In this document: positions 34,550 to 43,706 of the stretch, piece by piece
Layout: every line of letters starts with the position of its first letter
How positions within the stretch are numbered: the first letter of the stretch is position 1
Assembly: GCF_003184185.1 (NCBI RefSeq)
Contig: NZ_QHJG01000002.1
Coordinates: 136,900 to 200,899 of the forward strand
DNA length: 64,000 nucleotides
Source of the DNA: Legionella qingyii
Lineage (GTDB): Bacteria > Pseudomonadota > Gammaproteobacteria > Legionellales > Legionellaceae
Direction of reading: 5' to 3'
Position numbers and translations under genes: made by a program
Notes under the pieces: model-generated
Database searches by the model: none
Seen by the model: only the letters and a program-made list of their open reading frames with translations
What the model was told of the DNA's origin: nothing

Positions 34550-35077
34550 ATGAGCATAGTTAAAGTACGAAATATTTTTCTCATCGGACCCATGGGTGCA
34601 GGTAAAAGCACTATAGGTCGTGCTTTGGCAAAGGAGCTCAAATTAGAATTTTTTGATTCGGATGAAGTTATTGAAGAGCGTGCTGGCGCCGATATATCTT
34701 GGATTTTTGATATTGAAGGAGAAGAGGGCTTTAGACGTCGCGAACAAAAAGTTATAGAAGAATTAACTCAAAAAACCAATATTGTTTTGGCAACGGGTGG
34801 TGGTGTTGTAATTACTCCTGAAAACAGAAATGCATTAGCAGGACGTGGCACCGTAATCTATCTTAAAACCTCATTGCAACAACAATTTGAAAGAACTAAG
34901 CGAGATACCAAGCGTCCTTTGCTACAAACAACAGATCTTGAAGGAAGATTGGAATTATTGAGAGATGAGCGAGAGCCATTCTACAATGAGTTAGCTGATG
35001 TTAGTTTTGAAACAGATAAATTAACAGTCAAGGCTGTTGCAAACAATATAATAAAATATATTTATGGCGAACTTTGA
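34550..35077 (+). CDS. aroK: Shikimate kinase
   Basis: 175 aa. Walker [20 protein letters not shown], shikimate-binding [18 protein letters not shown] with RRREQ-like [16 protein letters not shown] motif [14 protein letters not shown], and the lid Arg in KRPLLQ. It phosphorylates shikimate in the aromatic pathway. aroB starts 14 bases before its end, so the two are coupled. Confidence 0.95.
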   Translation: MSIVKVRNIFLIGPMGAGKSTIGRALAKELKLEFFDSDEVIEERAGADISWIFDIEGEEGFRRREQKVIEELTQKTNIVLATGGGVVITPENRNALAGRGTVIYLKTSLQQQFERTKRDTKRPLLQTTDLEGRLELLRDEREPFYNELADVSFETDKLTVKAVANNIIKYIYGEL

Positions 35078-36167
35078 GATTTATGATCGGGTTGATGTTT
35101 CTTTAACGGAACATCAATATCCTATTGTTATTTGTCGCAATGGTTTGCAAAATCCGGATTTTTTGCAAACTCTTGTAACTTCTTCGCAAATTTTAATTGT
35201 TACCAACCAAACAATAGCTCCTTTTTATTTGCACTACGTGCAGTCCGCTTTTACCAAAGCTCAGTGTGACGTGTTGATTTTAGAAGATGGTGAACAATAT
35301 AAAAATCAACAAAGTCTTTTCGCTATTTATGATGCATTAATCCAGAAAAAACACCATAGGGATACGACTCTTATAGCCTTAGGTGGAGGAGTAATTGGTG
35401 ATATGACTGGATTTGCAGCATCAACATATCAGCGTGGAGTAAAGCTGATACAAATTCCTACAACTTTATTATCGCAAATTGATGCTTCCGTGGGTGGAAA
35501 AACAGGAATTAATCATGCTTTGGGTAAAAATATGATTGGCAGTTTTTACCAACCACAAGCAGTAGTTATTGATTTAAATACATTAAACACTCTTCCTGAA
35601 AGAGAGTTTCGTGCTGGTTTGGCGGAAATGATAAAATATGCTCTGCTTGCTGGCGATGAATTTTTCAAACTGCTTAGTGAAGCGCTCCGACAGGGATTAA
35701 CTACCAAGAACCCGCAGTTACCTCAATTAATAGCTGAGTGCTGCCGTATTAAAGCTCAATTTGTTGTAACGGATGAAAAGGAAACTGGGCAACGAGCCTT
35801 ATTGAATCTTGGCCATACTTTTGCTCATGCACTGGAAACTTATACCCATTATCAACAATGGTTACATGGTGAAGCAGTAGCAATTGGCTTATATTGTGCA
35901 GCAGTTCTGTCGTATAAAATGCATTTAGTTGATGAACAATTGGTCGAACAAGTAGAGCAAATTCTGCAACTGGCAGGTCTACCACATAAAATTCCACGAA
36001 ATATCAATTTAGAAAAACTCAAAGAGTTGATGCAATCGGATAAAAAAATTAAAAATAACCGTTTACGCTTTGTGCTGATTAGAAAGCCTGGTGATTGTTA
36101 TCTCGACTCTGAAGTAACAGAAGATTGTTTGGGTAATGCACTTGTTGCAGCTGTAAGAGGAGAATAA
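35064..36167 (+). CDS. aroB: 3-dehydroquinate synthase
   Basis: 367 aa. NAD-binding [40 protein letters not shown], and zinc ligands in [25 protein letters not shown] and [10 protein letters not shown]. It makes 3-dehydroquinate from DAHP. Starts inside the aroK 3' end. The aroK-aroB-damX order is the same as in E. coli. Confidence 0.95.
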   Translation: MANFEIYDRVDVSLTEHQYPIVICRNGLQNPDFLQTLVTSSQILIVTNQTIAPFYLHYVQSAFTKAQCDVLILEDGEQYKNQQSLFAIYDALIQKKHHRDTTLIALGGGVIGDMTGFAASTYQRGVKLIQIPTTLLSQIDASVGGKTGINHALGKNMIGSFYQPQAVVIDLNTLNTLPEREFRAGLAEMIKYALLAGDEFFKLLSEALRQGLTTKNPQLPQLIAECCRIKAQFVVTDEKETGQRALLNLGHTFAHALETYTHYQQWLHGEAVAIGLYCAAVLSYKMHLVDEQLVEQVEQILQLAGLPHKIPRNINLEKLKELMQSDKKIKNNRLRFVLIRKPGDCYLDSEVTEDCLGNALVAAVRGE

Positions 36168-36169
36168 AA

Positions 36170-37639
36170 ATGAAAGAGGGAATGATTCAGTCTGATTTAG
36201 CGGCTGTTATTCAACCAAGAGTATTATTTAAACCAGGATCTTGGCTCGCTAAGATTGATTTCATTAACCATTTGATTCTTTTTAATAACGTGCTCGTTAC
36301 GGTTTTATCTGAAAAAGAAGGAGGTAAATCTTCTTTTGGTACTTTGTTGCAAGGCAACTTAGATCAACAGATCAAATCAATTTTTATTACCGTGAAGCCT
36401 CCTTGCAATCGAGAAAACATCATTGAGGATATTGCAACTCAGCTGCATCTTAATTGCGATGAACATACTGATATTAGTTCTTTAGTGGCACAAATAAACG
36501 AACGTAAAGCACATGTGTTGATACTGATTGATGATGCGCAACATTTGCCAGAGTCTTTTATCAAGGAAGCAATGCTAGCAATAAAGAGCCAGGAGAATTT
36601 CAGTTTTTTCCATCTTTGTTTAATATCTGACTATTCAATCGTTGCAACGCTTAATAATTTAGTCGCTTCTTTTTTTGAGAATTTAGTCCACACTATTGAA
36701 TTGGGCTCATTGAATGAAAGCGAAACAAGGACTTATGTATTACAACGTGCTATGGCTACACATTTGATCAGTAAACCATTAACTGATACACAGTTTAAGC
36801 AGTTTTATCAATTAACAAAAGGGAATCTAGCAAAGATTAACAGCAATCTAGAGGCATTTGTATTTAAGTGCGCCACCCAAAAGAAAAAAGAACCCTTAAA
36901 ACTGGTTAAAAAAGCAAGCCTTGCTGCGAGTGTGGCATTTATTGCGGGGCTTGTGGGATTTTATTTTGCTCAAAACTATGATCTTTCATCATTTTATCAT
37001 TCAATAACTGGTTCTAACCAAAATAGAAATGTAAGAGATCTAGCAATAAAACAACAGGCACAACCTGAAGTACTTGAGAGCCAAATTGCTTCTTGGCAAG
37101 ATTCTTCAACGCGACAGTTAGTATACTCTTCCTTACCCAAAAAACAGATTTTAGATGATATTAACGATGAGATGCTCAATGATCCTCCTGTAGCAATTAT
37201 TGATAAGGTCGTTGTGATTCCTAAATTGCAAATGCAGAGCCTTGCAAAACAAGAGGCCAGAATTCCTGAGTCTGAGTTTCAACGTGAAAACCCAGAGTCA
37301 GATCTCAAGCGTGAATCAAAATTAGTTGAAATTCCAGCAACAAAACAGAATAAAGATAAGAAAGATCAATCTTCAAGTAATAATACAACTATCAACTTGT
37401 ATACCATACAAGTCGCTGCGAGCCATAATAAAAAAGATATAGAACGTTTTCAGCAGAATAATAAGTTACTTGCCGAAAATGCTAAAATAAGACATTTTAC
37501 CAATGCTAAAGGTGTTTGGTATGTGCTGACGGTGGGGGAATATAAAAACAGGGCTGAAGCACAACGTAGCATAGGTAAGTTACCAACAGCTATAACTAAA
37601 TTAAATCCTTGGGTTAGGCCTGTATCGAGTCTTGGATAA
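36170..37639 (+). CDS. damX: SPOR-domain division protein, DamX-like
   Basis: 489 aa. An N-terminal AAA-like ATPase region with a worn Walker A (EKEGGKSSFG) and Walker B VLILIDDAQHLPE, as in DamX/GspA relatives. A single TM near residues 245-267 (LAASVAFIAGLVGFYFAQ), a disordered Gln/Lys/Ser-rich periplasmic linker, and a C-terminal SPOR domain from about 407 (LYTIQVAASHNKKDIERF; GVWYVLTVGEYKNRAEAQ) that binds denuded septal glycan. Two bases separate it from aroB. Confidence 0.88.
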   Translation: MKEGMIQSDLAAVIQPRVLFKPGSWLAKIDFINHLILFNNVLVTVLSEKEGGKSSFGTLLQGNLDQQIKSIFITVKPPCNRENIIEDIATQLHLNCDEHTDISSLVAQINERKAHVLILIDDAQHLPESFIKEAMLAIKSQENFSFFHLCLISDYSIVATLNNLVASFFENLVHTIELGSLNESETRTYVLQRAMATHLISKPLTDTQFKQFYQLTKGNLAKINSNLEAFVFKCATQKKKEPLKLVKKASLAASVAFIAGLVGFYFAQNYDLSSFYHSITGSNQNRNVRDLAIKQQAQPEVLESQIASWQDSSTRQLVYSSLPKKQILDDINDEMLNDPPVAIIDKVVVIPKLQMQSLAKQEARIPESEFQRENPESDLKRESKLVEIPATKQNKDKKDQSSSNNTTINLYTIQVAASHNKKDIERFQQNNKLLAENAKIRHFTNAKGVWYVLTVGEYKNRAEAQRSIGKLPTAITKLNPWVRPVSSLG

Positions 37640-37784
37640 GTTACCTAGGGCTGAACATAAAAAATCATTAGAACTGTAATAAGTGTTTACGCCCTACTCA
37701 CTGAACGGCTGTATTTGGCACTTCTTCCTCGAAAATCCAACCGTTTCCCAAGATCCAAGCATACTCCCTAAACGGTTACGAATT

Positions 37785-37824
37785 GTAGCCTGGTTGAAGT
37801 ACGGGGTAACCCGGGTTACGGCGA
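37785..37824. repeat. GCCTGGGT-type repeat, copy I
   Basis: GTAGCCTGGTTGAAGTACGG and GTAACCCGGGTTAC, between the convergent damX and proC genes. Confidence 0.7.
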
Positions 37825-37857
37825 CTAAAAATTTGCGAGTTATACAGTGCTACAATC

Positions 37858-38694
37858 TTACTCTCGAATATTCAATGTTTGGGTTATTTGTTCAATACGT
37901 TCTTCTGCTGCTTCATAGATTTGTTTAAAGAGATCAAAAAAATCAGTAAAAGACAGTTTCTCTAAGGAGTGGGCTGTTACACCATGAGGAGTACTTACAC
38001 CTGCTCGTAATTGGGCAAAAGAGCGCCCAGACTTTTTAGCAAGTTCTGCTGCACCAAACACAGATTCCAGGGCGATTTTTTCTGAGAGCTCTTCTGGGAT
38101 ACCTCTACTCATGGCCGCCTTTTGCAACGCTTCGAGAAATAGAAAGACATAAGCCGGAGCACAACCAATCGGGGCTGTAAGTGTGTCAAGCATGGATTCT
38201 TGCTCTACCCAAAAAGTGTATCCTACTTCATTAAAAAGAGTTTCAATTAATTGTTTTTTTTCAGATGTTGTGAAGGAGTTAGCAAATAAAGCAGAGGTTC
38301 CCTTACAAAATTCAGTTGGAGTATTGGTCATTACACGAATAACCCCCAGATTTTTCTTGTTGAGCCAACGAGTTATATTATCAATGTCTATTACACCTGC
38401 CAAAGAAATAATCATAGGTTCTCTTGATTGCATGGCTGGCGCAATTTCCTGACATACTTCCTGCATATATTGAGGTTTTACAGCAAAAATAAGGATCTCC
38501 GCGTTTTGAGCCGCTTCAATGTTGGTTTTTGCTGACTGCACGCCCAGTTCCTTAACTAAACGTTCTGATTTACTGGGATCGCGATTACTGAATGTTATTG
38601 AACTTGCAGGATATCCACTTTTAATGAGACCACGTGCTAAAGCACTTCCTAAATGACCTGCACCAATGATAGAAATGGTATTAAACTTGAGCAT
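37858..38694 (-). CDS. proC: Pyrroline-5-carboxylate reductase
   Basis: 278 aa. NADPH loop ISIIGAGHLGSALARGL, FAVKPQYMQEVCQEI, VIRVMTNTPTEFCKGTSAL, and the C-terminal dimer domain with GCAPAYVFLFLEALQKAAM and LRAGVSTPHGVTAHSLEKL (family signature region, GVTSPGGTT in others, here GVSTPHGVT). It makes proline from P5C. Length and motifs are normal. Confidence 0.93.
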   Translation of the reverse strand: MLKFNTISIIGAGHLGSALARGLIKSGYPASSITFSNRDPSKSERLVKELGVQSAKTNIEAAQNAEILIFAVKPQYMQEVCQEIAPAMQSREPMIISLAGVIDIDNITRWLNKKNLGVIRVMTNTPTEFCKGTSALFANSFTTSEKKQLIETLFNEVGYTFWVEQESMLDTLTAPIGCAPAYVFLFLEALQKAAMSRGIPEELSEKIALESVFGAAELAKKSGRSFAQLRAGVSTPHGVTAHSLEKLSFTDFFDLFKQIYEAAEERIEQITQTLNIRE

Positions 38695-38895
38695 ATTGAC
38701 TTATATTTTAAATTTTATCCAAAAAGTACCAAGATGAAGGGGTGTCTGTCAAGAATAGATTGAGAAAGAGCAAATGAAAAATTACTATTTTACATTGAAT
38801 ATATTGCACATCCTGTTAAACTAAAAAAAGTTAAAAACGCCTATCCTGTCGGTTCTGTCATATCTTTTGTAAAATACTGTTGATAAGGTTAGATA

Positions 38896-38911
38896 GATAA
38901 ATTAATTTATC
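38896..38911. promoter_or_regulatory. Perfect 16-bp palindrome upstream of bcsG
   Basis: GATAAATTAATTTATC is its own reverse complement and ends 24 bases before the bcsG start. It could be an operator for a dimeric regulator or chance in A+T-rich DNA. Confidence 0.4.
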
Positions 38912-38935
38912 GATTATTATGGATTAAAAATAGAA

Positions 38936-40576
38936 ATGATGGAAACAGTACAGCTACAACAAGAAATCCATTCCAAGTGGCGTGATATAGATGGTTGGAA
39001 CTATTATTTTTTATTGAAATTTGCTCTTTTATGGGCTGGATATCTAAATTTTCATCCTTTTAATAATCTGGTTTTTTTGGCGTTTTTGTTGTTTCCATTA
39101 CCTTCAAGACTACTCCATCGTTGTCGTAATTGGATAGCTATTCCAATAGGTCTAGCGGTATTTTACAATGATACCTGGCTACCTGGTTTCAGTACAATTG
39201 CGAGTCAGTGGACAAATCTTTTGGCTTTCAACTTCAGCTACCTTATTGACTTATTAAATCGAATTATTAATTGGGAACTGGTGGGAATGGCTTTTGTACT
39301 CTTAGTCGCCTACCTGTTTCTTTCTCAGTGGATTCGAATTACTTCGTTTACTGTAATTGCCTTAACTTGGCTAAACATTCTCACACTGACCGCCCCAACC
39401 ATTAACCTTTCGCCAGTTCAAACCAAGAGCGTTACAAATAACGTTCTAGCTGAGACTGAAGTTAAGACGAGTGGAACAGAGCTCAGCAGTAATTTGCCAC
39501 CTACCAATGAAAATCTTAATGCGTACTTGAATCAATTTTATGAGCAGCAAAAAAAATTACGTACCTCTTTCCCCAGTTCTCTTGCTACTGATGCACAGAC
39601 TTTTGACATAATTTTTATTCAGATCTGTTCGTTGGCTTGGGCAGATATAGAGGCCGTGCATTTAAGAGATCATCCTATATGGGGTAAATTTGATATTATG
39701 TTTAATGATTTTAATTCGGTTTCATCGTATAGCGGTCCTGCAGCAATACGTTTATTACGTGCAAGCTGCGGCCAGACGCCACATGCGGATCTTTATAAAC
39801 CAGTTGCTCAAGATTGTTATATTTTAGATAACCTGGCTAAACTTGGTTTTTCTCTGGAGATGGTGCTTGACCATGATGGTTTATTTGATAATTTTCTTAA
39901 ACAGATACAAGAATATGGTGGCTTAGCTAATGTACCTTTAATGTCACGAGCAGGTATACCCCCTGATGTGCTTTCATTTGATGGAAAACTGCTTTCAGAT
40001 GATAGTAAATTACAGGAGCGATGGATTAAGCAACGAAATCTCTCAGGTATGAAACGGAATGCTACCTATTTTAATGATATCTCACTCCATGATGGTAATA
40101 CTTTTGTTGGAGAAAATAAACCGGCACCTTATGAACCGCGAGCAAAAAGATTTTTAGATCAAACGATGAATTTTTTCACTGCATTAGAAAAGTCAGGTCA
40201 TAAAGTGATGGTAGTTTTTATCCCGGATCAAGGAGATAATCTTGTTGGTGATAAATTACAAATGCCAGGTTTACGTGATATTCCTGGCCCGAGTGTTACT
40301 CATGTTCCTGTAGGTATTAAATTTATTGGGATGAAAGCAAAGCCTGCACAAATCCAAATAAATGATCCAAGCAGTTATTTGGCTGTTTCAGAATTAATTG
40401 CTCGTTTGATTGATGGAAAAATCTTTAATCAGGATTATGTAAGTTTAGAAACATTAACACAAAACTTGCCAAAGACCCCCTTTGTTTCATCCAATCAAGG
40501 CGTAACTGTGATGAAATATCAAGATAAATTTTATATTTTATTGAAAGGTGAAAGTAACTGGGTACCTTATCCTTAG
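38936..40576 (+). CDS. bcsG: Cellulose biosynthesis protein BcsG (phosphoethanolamine transferase type), altered metal site
   Basis: 546 aa against 559 in E. coli. Four or five N-terminal TM segments (LNFHPFNNLVFLAFLLFPLP) and a periplasmic alkaline-phosphatase-like domain. E. coli BcsG adds phosphoethanolamine to cellulose using a Ser nucleophile and a zinc held by Cys, Glu and His. Here Cys231 (IQICSLAWADIEA) and Ser266 (SSYSGPAAIRLLRASCGQ) are kept with the same 35-residue spacing. The Glu-His pair (PEHGG in E. coli, from memory) reads Asp431-Gln432 (FIPDQGDNLVGDK). The rest, including GLRDIPGPS and the C-terminal NWVPYP, is well conserved. Weak ribosome site. Convergent with bcsC. Confidence 0.9.
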   Translation: MMETVQLQQEIHSKWRDIDGWNYYFLLKFALLWAGYLNFHPFNNLVFLAFLLFPLPSRLLHRCRNWIAIPIGLAVFYNDTWLPGFSTIASQWTNLLAFNFSYLIDLLNRIINWELVGMAFVLLVAYLFLSQWIRITSFTVIALTWLNILTLTAPTINLSPVQTKSVTNNVLAETEVKTSGTELSSNLPPTNENLNAYLNQFYEQQKKLRTSFPSSLATDAQTFDIIFIQICSLAWADIEAVHLRDHPIWGKFDIMFNDFNSVSSYSGPAAIRLLRASCGQTPHADLYKPVAQDCYILDNLAKLGFSLEMVLDHDGLFDNFLKQIQEYGGLANVPLMSRAGIPPDVLSFDGKLLSDDSKLQERWIKQRNLSGMKRNATYFNDISLHDGNTFVGENKPAPYEPRAKRFLDQTMNFFTALEKSGHKVMVVFIPDQGDNLVGDKLQMPGLRDIPGPSVTHVPVGIKFIGMKAKPAQIQINDPSSYLAVSELIARLIDGKIFNQDYVSLETLTQNLPKTPFVSSNQGVTVMKYQDKFYILLKGESNWVPYP

Positions 40577-40606
40577 CAATTACTAATTAACCTATTCAAA
40601 TGAGGA

Positions 40607-40678
40607 GCAGGGTGAAACGCAACGTAACCTGGGATTGAGCGGTTTCTTCATTTTTAAAACCCGAGTAACATTTCACCA
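40607..40678. repeat. GCCTGGGT-type repeat pair, copy J
   Basis: GGGTGAAACGCAACGTAACC followed by TGGG, then the inverted CCCGAGTAACATTTCACC. Between the convergent bcsG and bcsC genes, where it may act as a two-way terminator. Confidence 0.7.
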
Positions 40679-40697
40679 GCTAACAATTAAAGGTATA

Positions 40698-43600
40698 TCA
40701 TCTAAAGTTGGAGTAGGGTATTAGTGGGACAATAGGCATGTCCATGTCACCTTGCCAACCTTCGAATGAGTAACGAAGAAAGAGAGAGAGATGGCTAGGC
40801 GTATAATCTGTTGATTGTTGGATATCTACCAGTCCCCCTATAATAAAATGCGAACCTAGCCGACGTTCTATTAATGCGTGGTATGAGTAACCGTAACCTA
40901 CGCTAGGCCCACCAGTTTGAATGGAGTTTTGTGTAGTGTCAAAATTTGGAATAAGGTTGGGTAGTGGATATGAAACAAGATCTTGGGTTACCGCACGTGA
41001 CCAGGTTACTGTGCCTCCTAACTCATAAGACCAGTTTGCGACTCGTCGTCGATAATTAATTGGGACTGTAAATGATAAAAAAAAGTCAGGGCTATAATAT
41101 CCGCCTTGTCCAATATTAAAGCCGTATAGATTCTTATCATAGTGCCAGACCATATTTGTAAGTCCGATGATAAAACGGCGATTATCTTCATTGATTATTT
41201 TATAATAATAACCATCCAATAAAAGAATACGGGTATTAGACTCAACATTTTTCCCAGTTAATTCACTACCAATGATATTTGCCCAGAAACCATTTGCTTC
41301 GCCCCGATCATAACTGAGCGATAAAGTAAGTCCCGTAGCAACAACCCCGCCCCATGCAATTCCTGTATTTGGATCAACTGCTCCTGCAAAAGAAAGTAGC
41401 GTGTTAGTCATTGGGCGTTGTGATGCCGTAATCGTCCAGCCAATATGTCGTATTTCACCGCTATAATTGATACCCCCAATCCAATTTCCCACAGGAAATC
41501 CTATAGGTGTTTCGCCAATATCAAATCCCCAAGTTGGATTTTGCCATCCTCCGTCCCAGCCAATACCCTTAGCTCGTTGTGCGATGCCAGTAGTGCATCC
41601 ATTAATCGCACAAGTGCCAAAATCATCAAAATAAACTCCATTGACTGTAGTAAAACTTCCTGCACTTAAATTGACTCTATCAGCTCTTAAAAATGCACGA
41701 CCGTTGGCATAACCCCAATCTGCTTGAGCTATGGTATCTTCGGCACGCAATTCGGAGGTCCCAGCTGTACCTGCCAATCGCCAATAATCTTCGTCTACAG
41801 TAATGCGTGTTTCTTGCTGCTGATAAAGTAGGGCTGACTCAGAACGGATGCTGCGTTTTAGCCAATCATCCTCTACATGATTACGGGTCAGCCAAGTATA
41901 ATAGTCGTTGCTGGCAGGCCATATTGATGTTATCTTGCTTTGGAGCATGGATCTTTTGTAATCTTCTTGTGCTAATTTTGGTATTCTAAGTTGTGTTTCC
42001 AAGCGGGCTGCATCACGCATGATCAGCGCACTATCTTGGCTGGGTGCCGCATGAATGCTTTCTTTTTTGATTTGGTTAAACATAGCTAATGCTTTTTGAG
42101 GCTCCCCTACAGCATTCCAAGCATTTGCTATTTTTCTTTGCATGTTGGGATTGAACCTTAATTCCATTTCTCGTAAATGTTCTAGCAATTGGCGTGCTTC
42201 ACTCTTTTTTCCTAGAGCGATTAGTGACTCTATAACCCCGAGATTTGCATCAGCATTAAGTGGTTCATGAATTTTCACATCTTGATAATAGTCTAGTGCT
42301 TTTACAAATTTACCATCCAATAAAGCCCAATCTGCTAAAGTGAGTTTAATGGGAGTGATTTGCTTTTGACTCATTAAATAAGCTTCTGCACCTTGTATAT
42401 TGCCGCTATCTCGCAACTGCTGTGCATGTTGTAAAATCAATTCAGTAGATATCCGTTCTGCCAACTGATGCATGCCTACATTCCATTGTTTTTGTGGAAT
42501 GGTATGAAGATGAGCCAATGCTTTTTGCAACTGATCAGTGCTCGATAAATAAAGTGCATAAGCATATACTTGAACCGGATTCATTTTTTGTTTTGCTATC
42601 AATCGTTGAAACAACTCATCTGCTTTTTTGGATTGACCTATATGGTTCAACGCTAAGGCTAAATGATAAGTTAACCAAACATCATCTGGAGCAATTTTTA
42701 GTGCTTGGGTGTACCTCTCTATTGCTTTTATCCATTTGTTTGTTTTTTCAAGTTGTTCTGCTTGTTCTTGGAACGAAGAACTCTCCAAACTGAGCATTGC
42801 GTCTTTAAATTTTAATTTTAGATCTTCGGGTAAACTATTTAGGTAATTTAATGCCTTTTGTAATGATTGACGTTTGTAGATGCCAAGTAGCCCATAGATT
42901 GCACTACTTTTGCCTGGGCTAACGAGTAAAGCTTGTTTAAATGCTTTTTCTGAATCGACAAAATTCTTTCGGGCAAAACCTACTTCACCTACTCCTACCC
43001 AAGCATCATAATTCGTCTTATCAAGTAGGAGTGCTTGCTGATATCTTTTTTCAGCCAAATCCATATTACCCGATTGAAATGCGATTTCTCCACTAGAAAC
43101 CCATAAATCTGAAAGGGTTTCTTTGAGGGCATAGGACCAATTATCTTGATTGTTACTACTCGAATAAACTTGATGTTCATTCAAATAATTATATATTTCT
43201 TGCAGGTGATTGAACGCATTTTGGCGTTGCGCTGGAATTCTGGATAAGATGCGCCAATATTCAGCACTTAATTCAGGAGTGGGAAAAACCCCATGAAATA
43301 GCGCATCGTATTGAGTTTTAGCCAAATCGAGATGCCCAGACATCGCCATTACTCTTGCTCGCTGAAGTTTTTGCTTTGTATCTTCTTCAGTTAGAAATAA
43401 GCTCATTTGAGCCTGTTTGTAATCCATTGAATTAGGTGCCTTCTGCCTTAATAGTTCAAGCAGCTCTTCTGCGAGAATTAGGTTTTTTTGCCGTATAGCT
43501 AGTCTAATTCGCGCTGCAAGAACATCAGGGTCATTAGGGGCGATCAATTGTAAGCGATTTAGCGAATTCTTCACAAAATCATCACGATAATAGGTTTCAC

Positions 43601-43706
43601 CCCAAATCACCTGATTCAATAGAAATTGTTTCGGATTAATATCAACAGCATGCGCTTTTAAAACGATTATGCTAAACAAACATAGAGCGAATCTTGCTAT
43701 AAGCAT
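40698..43706 (-). CDS. bcsC: Cellulose export porin with TPR scaffold, BcsC
   Basis: 1002 aa (E. coli about 1157). Signal peptide (MLIARFALCLFSIIVLKAHA), a long run of TPR motifs over residues about 25-620 (SGEIAFQSGNMDLAEKRYQQ; WVGVGEVGFARKNFVDSEKA), then a BCSC C-terminal domain forming an outer-membrane beta barrel, with YYSPDFFLSFTVPINYRRRV, VGYGYSYHALIERRLG and final LSLFLRYSFEGW. TPRs bind periplasmic partners and the barrel lets the glucan out. It overlaps the pgi stop by one base (TAATG) and so is the last gene of galU-pgi-bcsC, apart from bcsABZ. Confidence 0.9.
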   Translation of the reverse strand: MLIARFALCLFSIIVLKAHAVDINPKQFLLNQVIWGETYYRDDFVKNSLNRLQLIAPNDPDVLAARIRLAIRQKNLILAEELLELLRQKAPNSMDYKQAQMSLFLTEEDTKQKLQRARVMAMSGHLDLAKTQYDALFHGVFPTPELSAEYWRILSRIPAQRQNAFNHLQEIYNYLNEHQVYSSSNNQDNWSYALKETLSDLWVSSGEIAFQSGNMDLAEKRYQQALLLDKTNYDAWVGVGEVGFARKNFVDSEKAFKQALLVSPGKSSAIYGLLGIYKRQSLQKALNYLNSLPEDLKLKFKDAMLSLESSSFQEQAEQLEKTNKWIKAIERYTQALKIAPDDVWLTYHLALALNHIGQSKKADELFQRLIAKQKMNPVQVYAYALYLSSTDQLQKALAHLHTIPQKQWNVGMHQLAERISTELILQHAQQLRDSGNIQGAEAYLMSQKQITPIKLTLADWALLDGKFVKALDYYQDVKIHEPLNADANLGVIESLIALGKKSEARQLLEHLREMELRFNPNMQRKIANAWNAVGEPQKALAMFNQIKKESIHAAPSQDSALIMRDAARLETQLRIPKLAQEDYKRSMLQSKITSIWPASNDYYTWLTRNHVEDDWLKRSIRSESALLYQQQETRITVDEDYWRLAGTAGTSELRAEDTIAQADWGYANGRAFLRADRVNLSAGSFTTVNGVYFDDFGTCAINGCTTGIAQRAKGIGWDGGWQNPTWGFDIGETPIGFPVGNWIGGINYSGEIRHIGWTITASQRPMTNTLLSFAGAVDPNTGIAWGGVVATGLTLSLSYDRGEANGFWANIIGSELTGKNVESNTRILLLDGYYYKIINEDNRRFIIGLTNMVWHYDKNLYGFNIGQGGYYSPDFFLSFTVPINYRRRVANWSYELGGTVTWSRAVTQDLVSYPLPNLIPNFDTTQNSIQTGGPSVGYGYSYHALIERRLGSHFIIGGLVDIQQSTDYTPSHLSLFLRYSFEGWQGDMDMPIVPLIPYSNFR

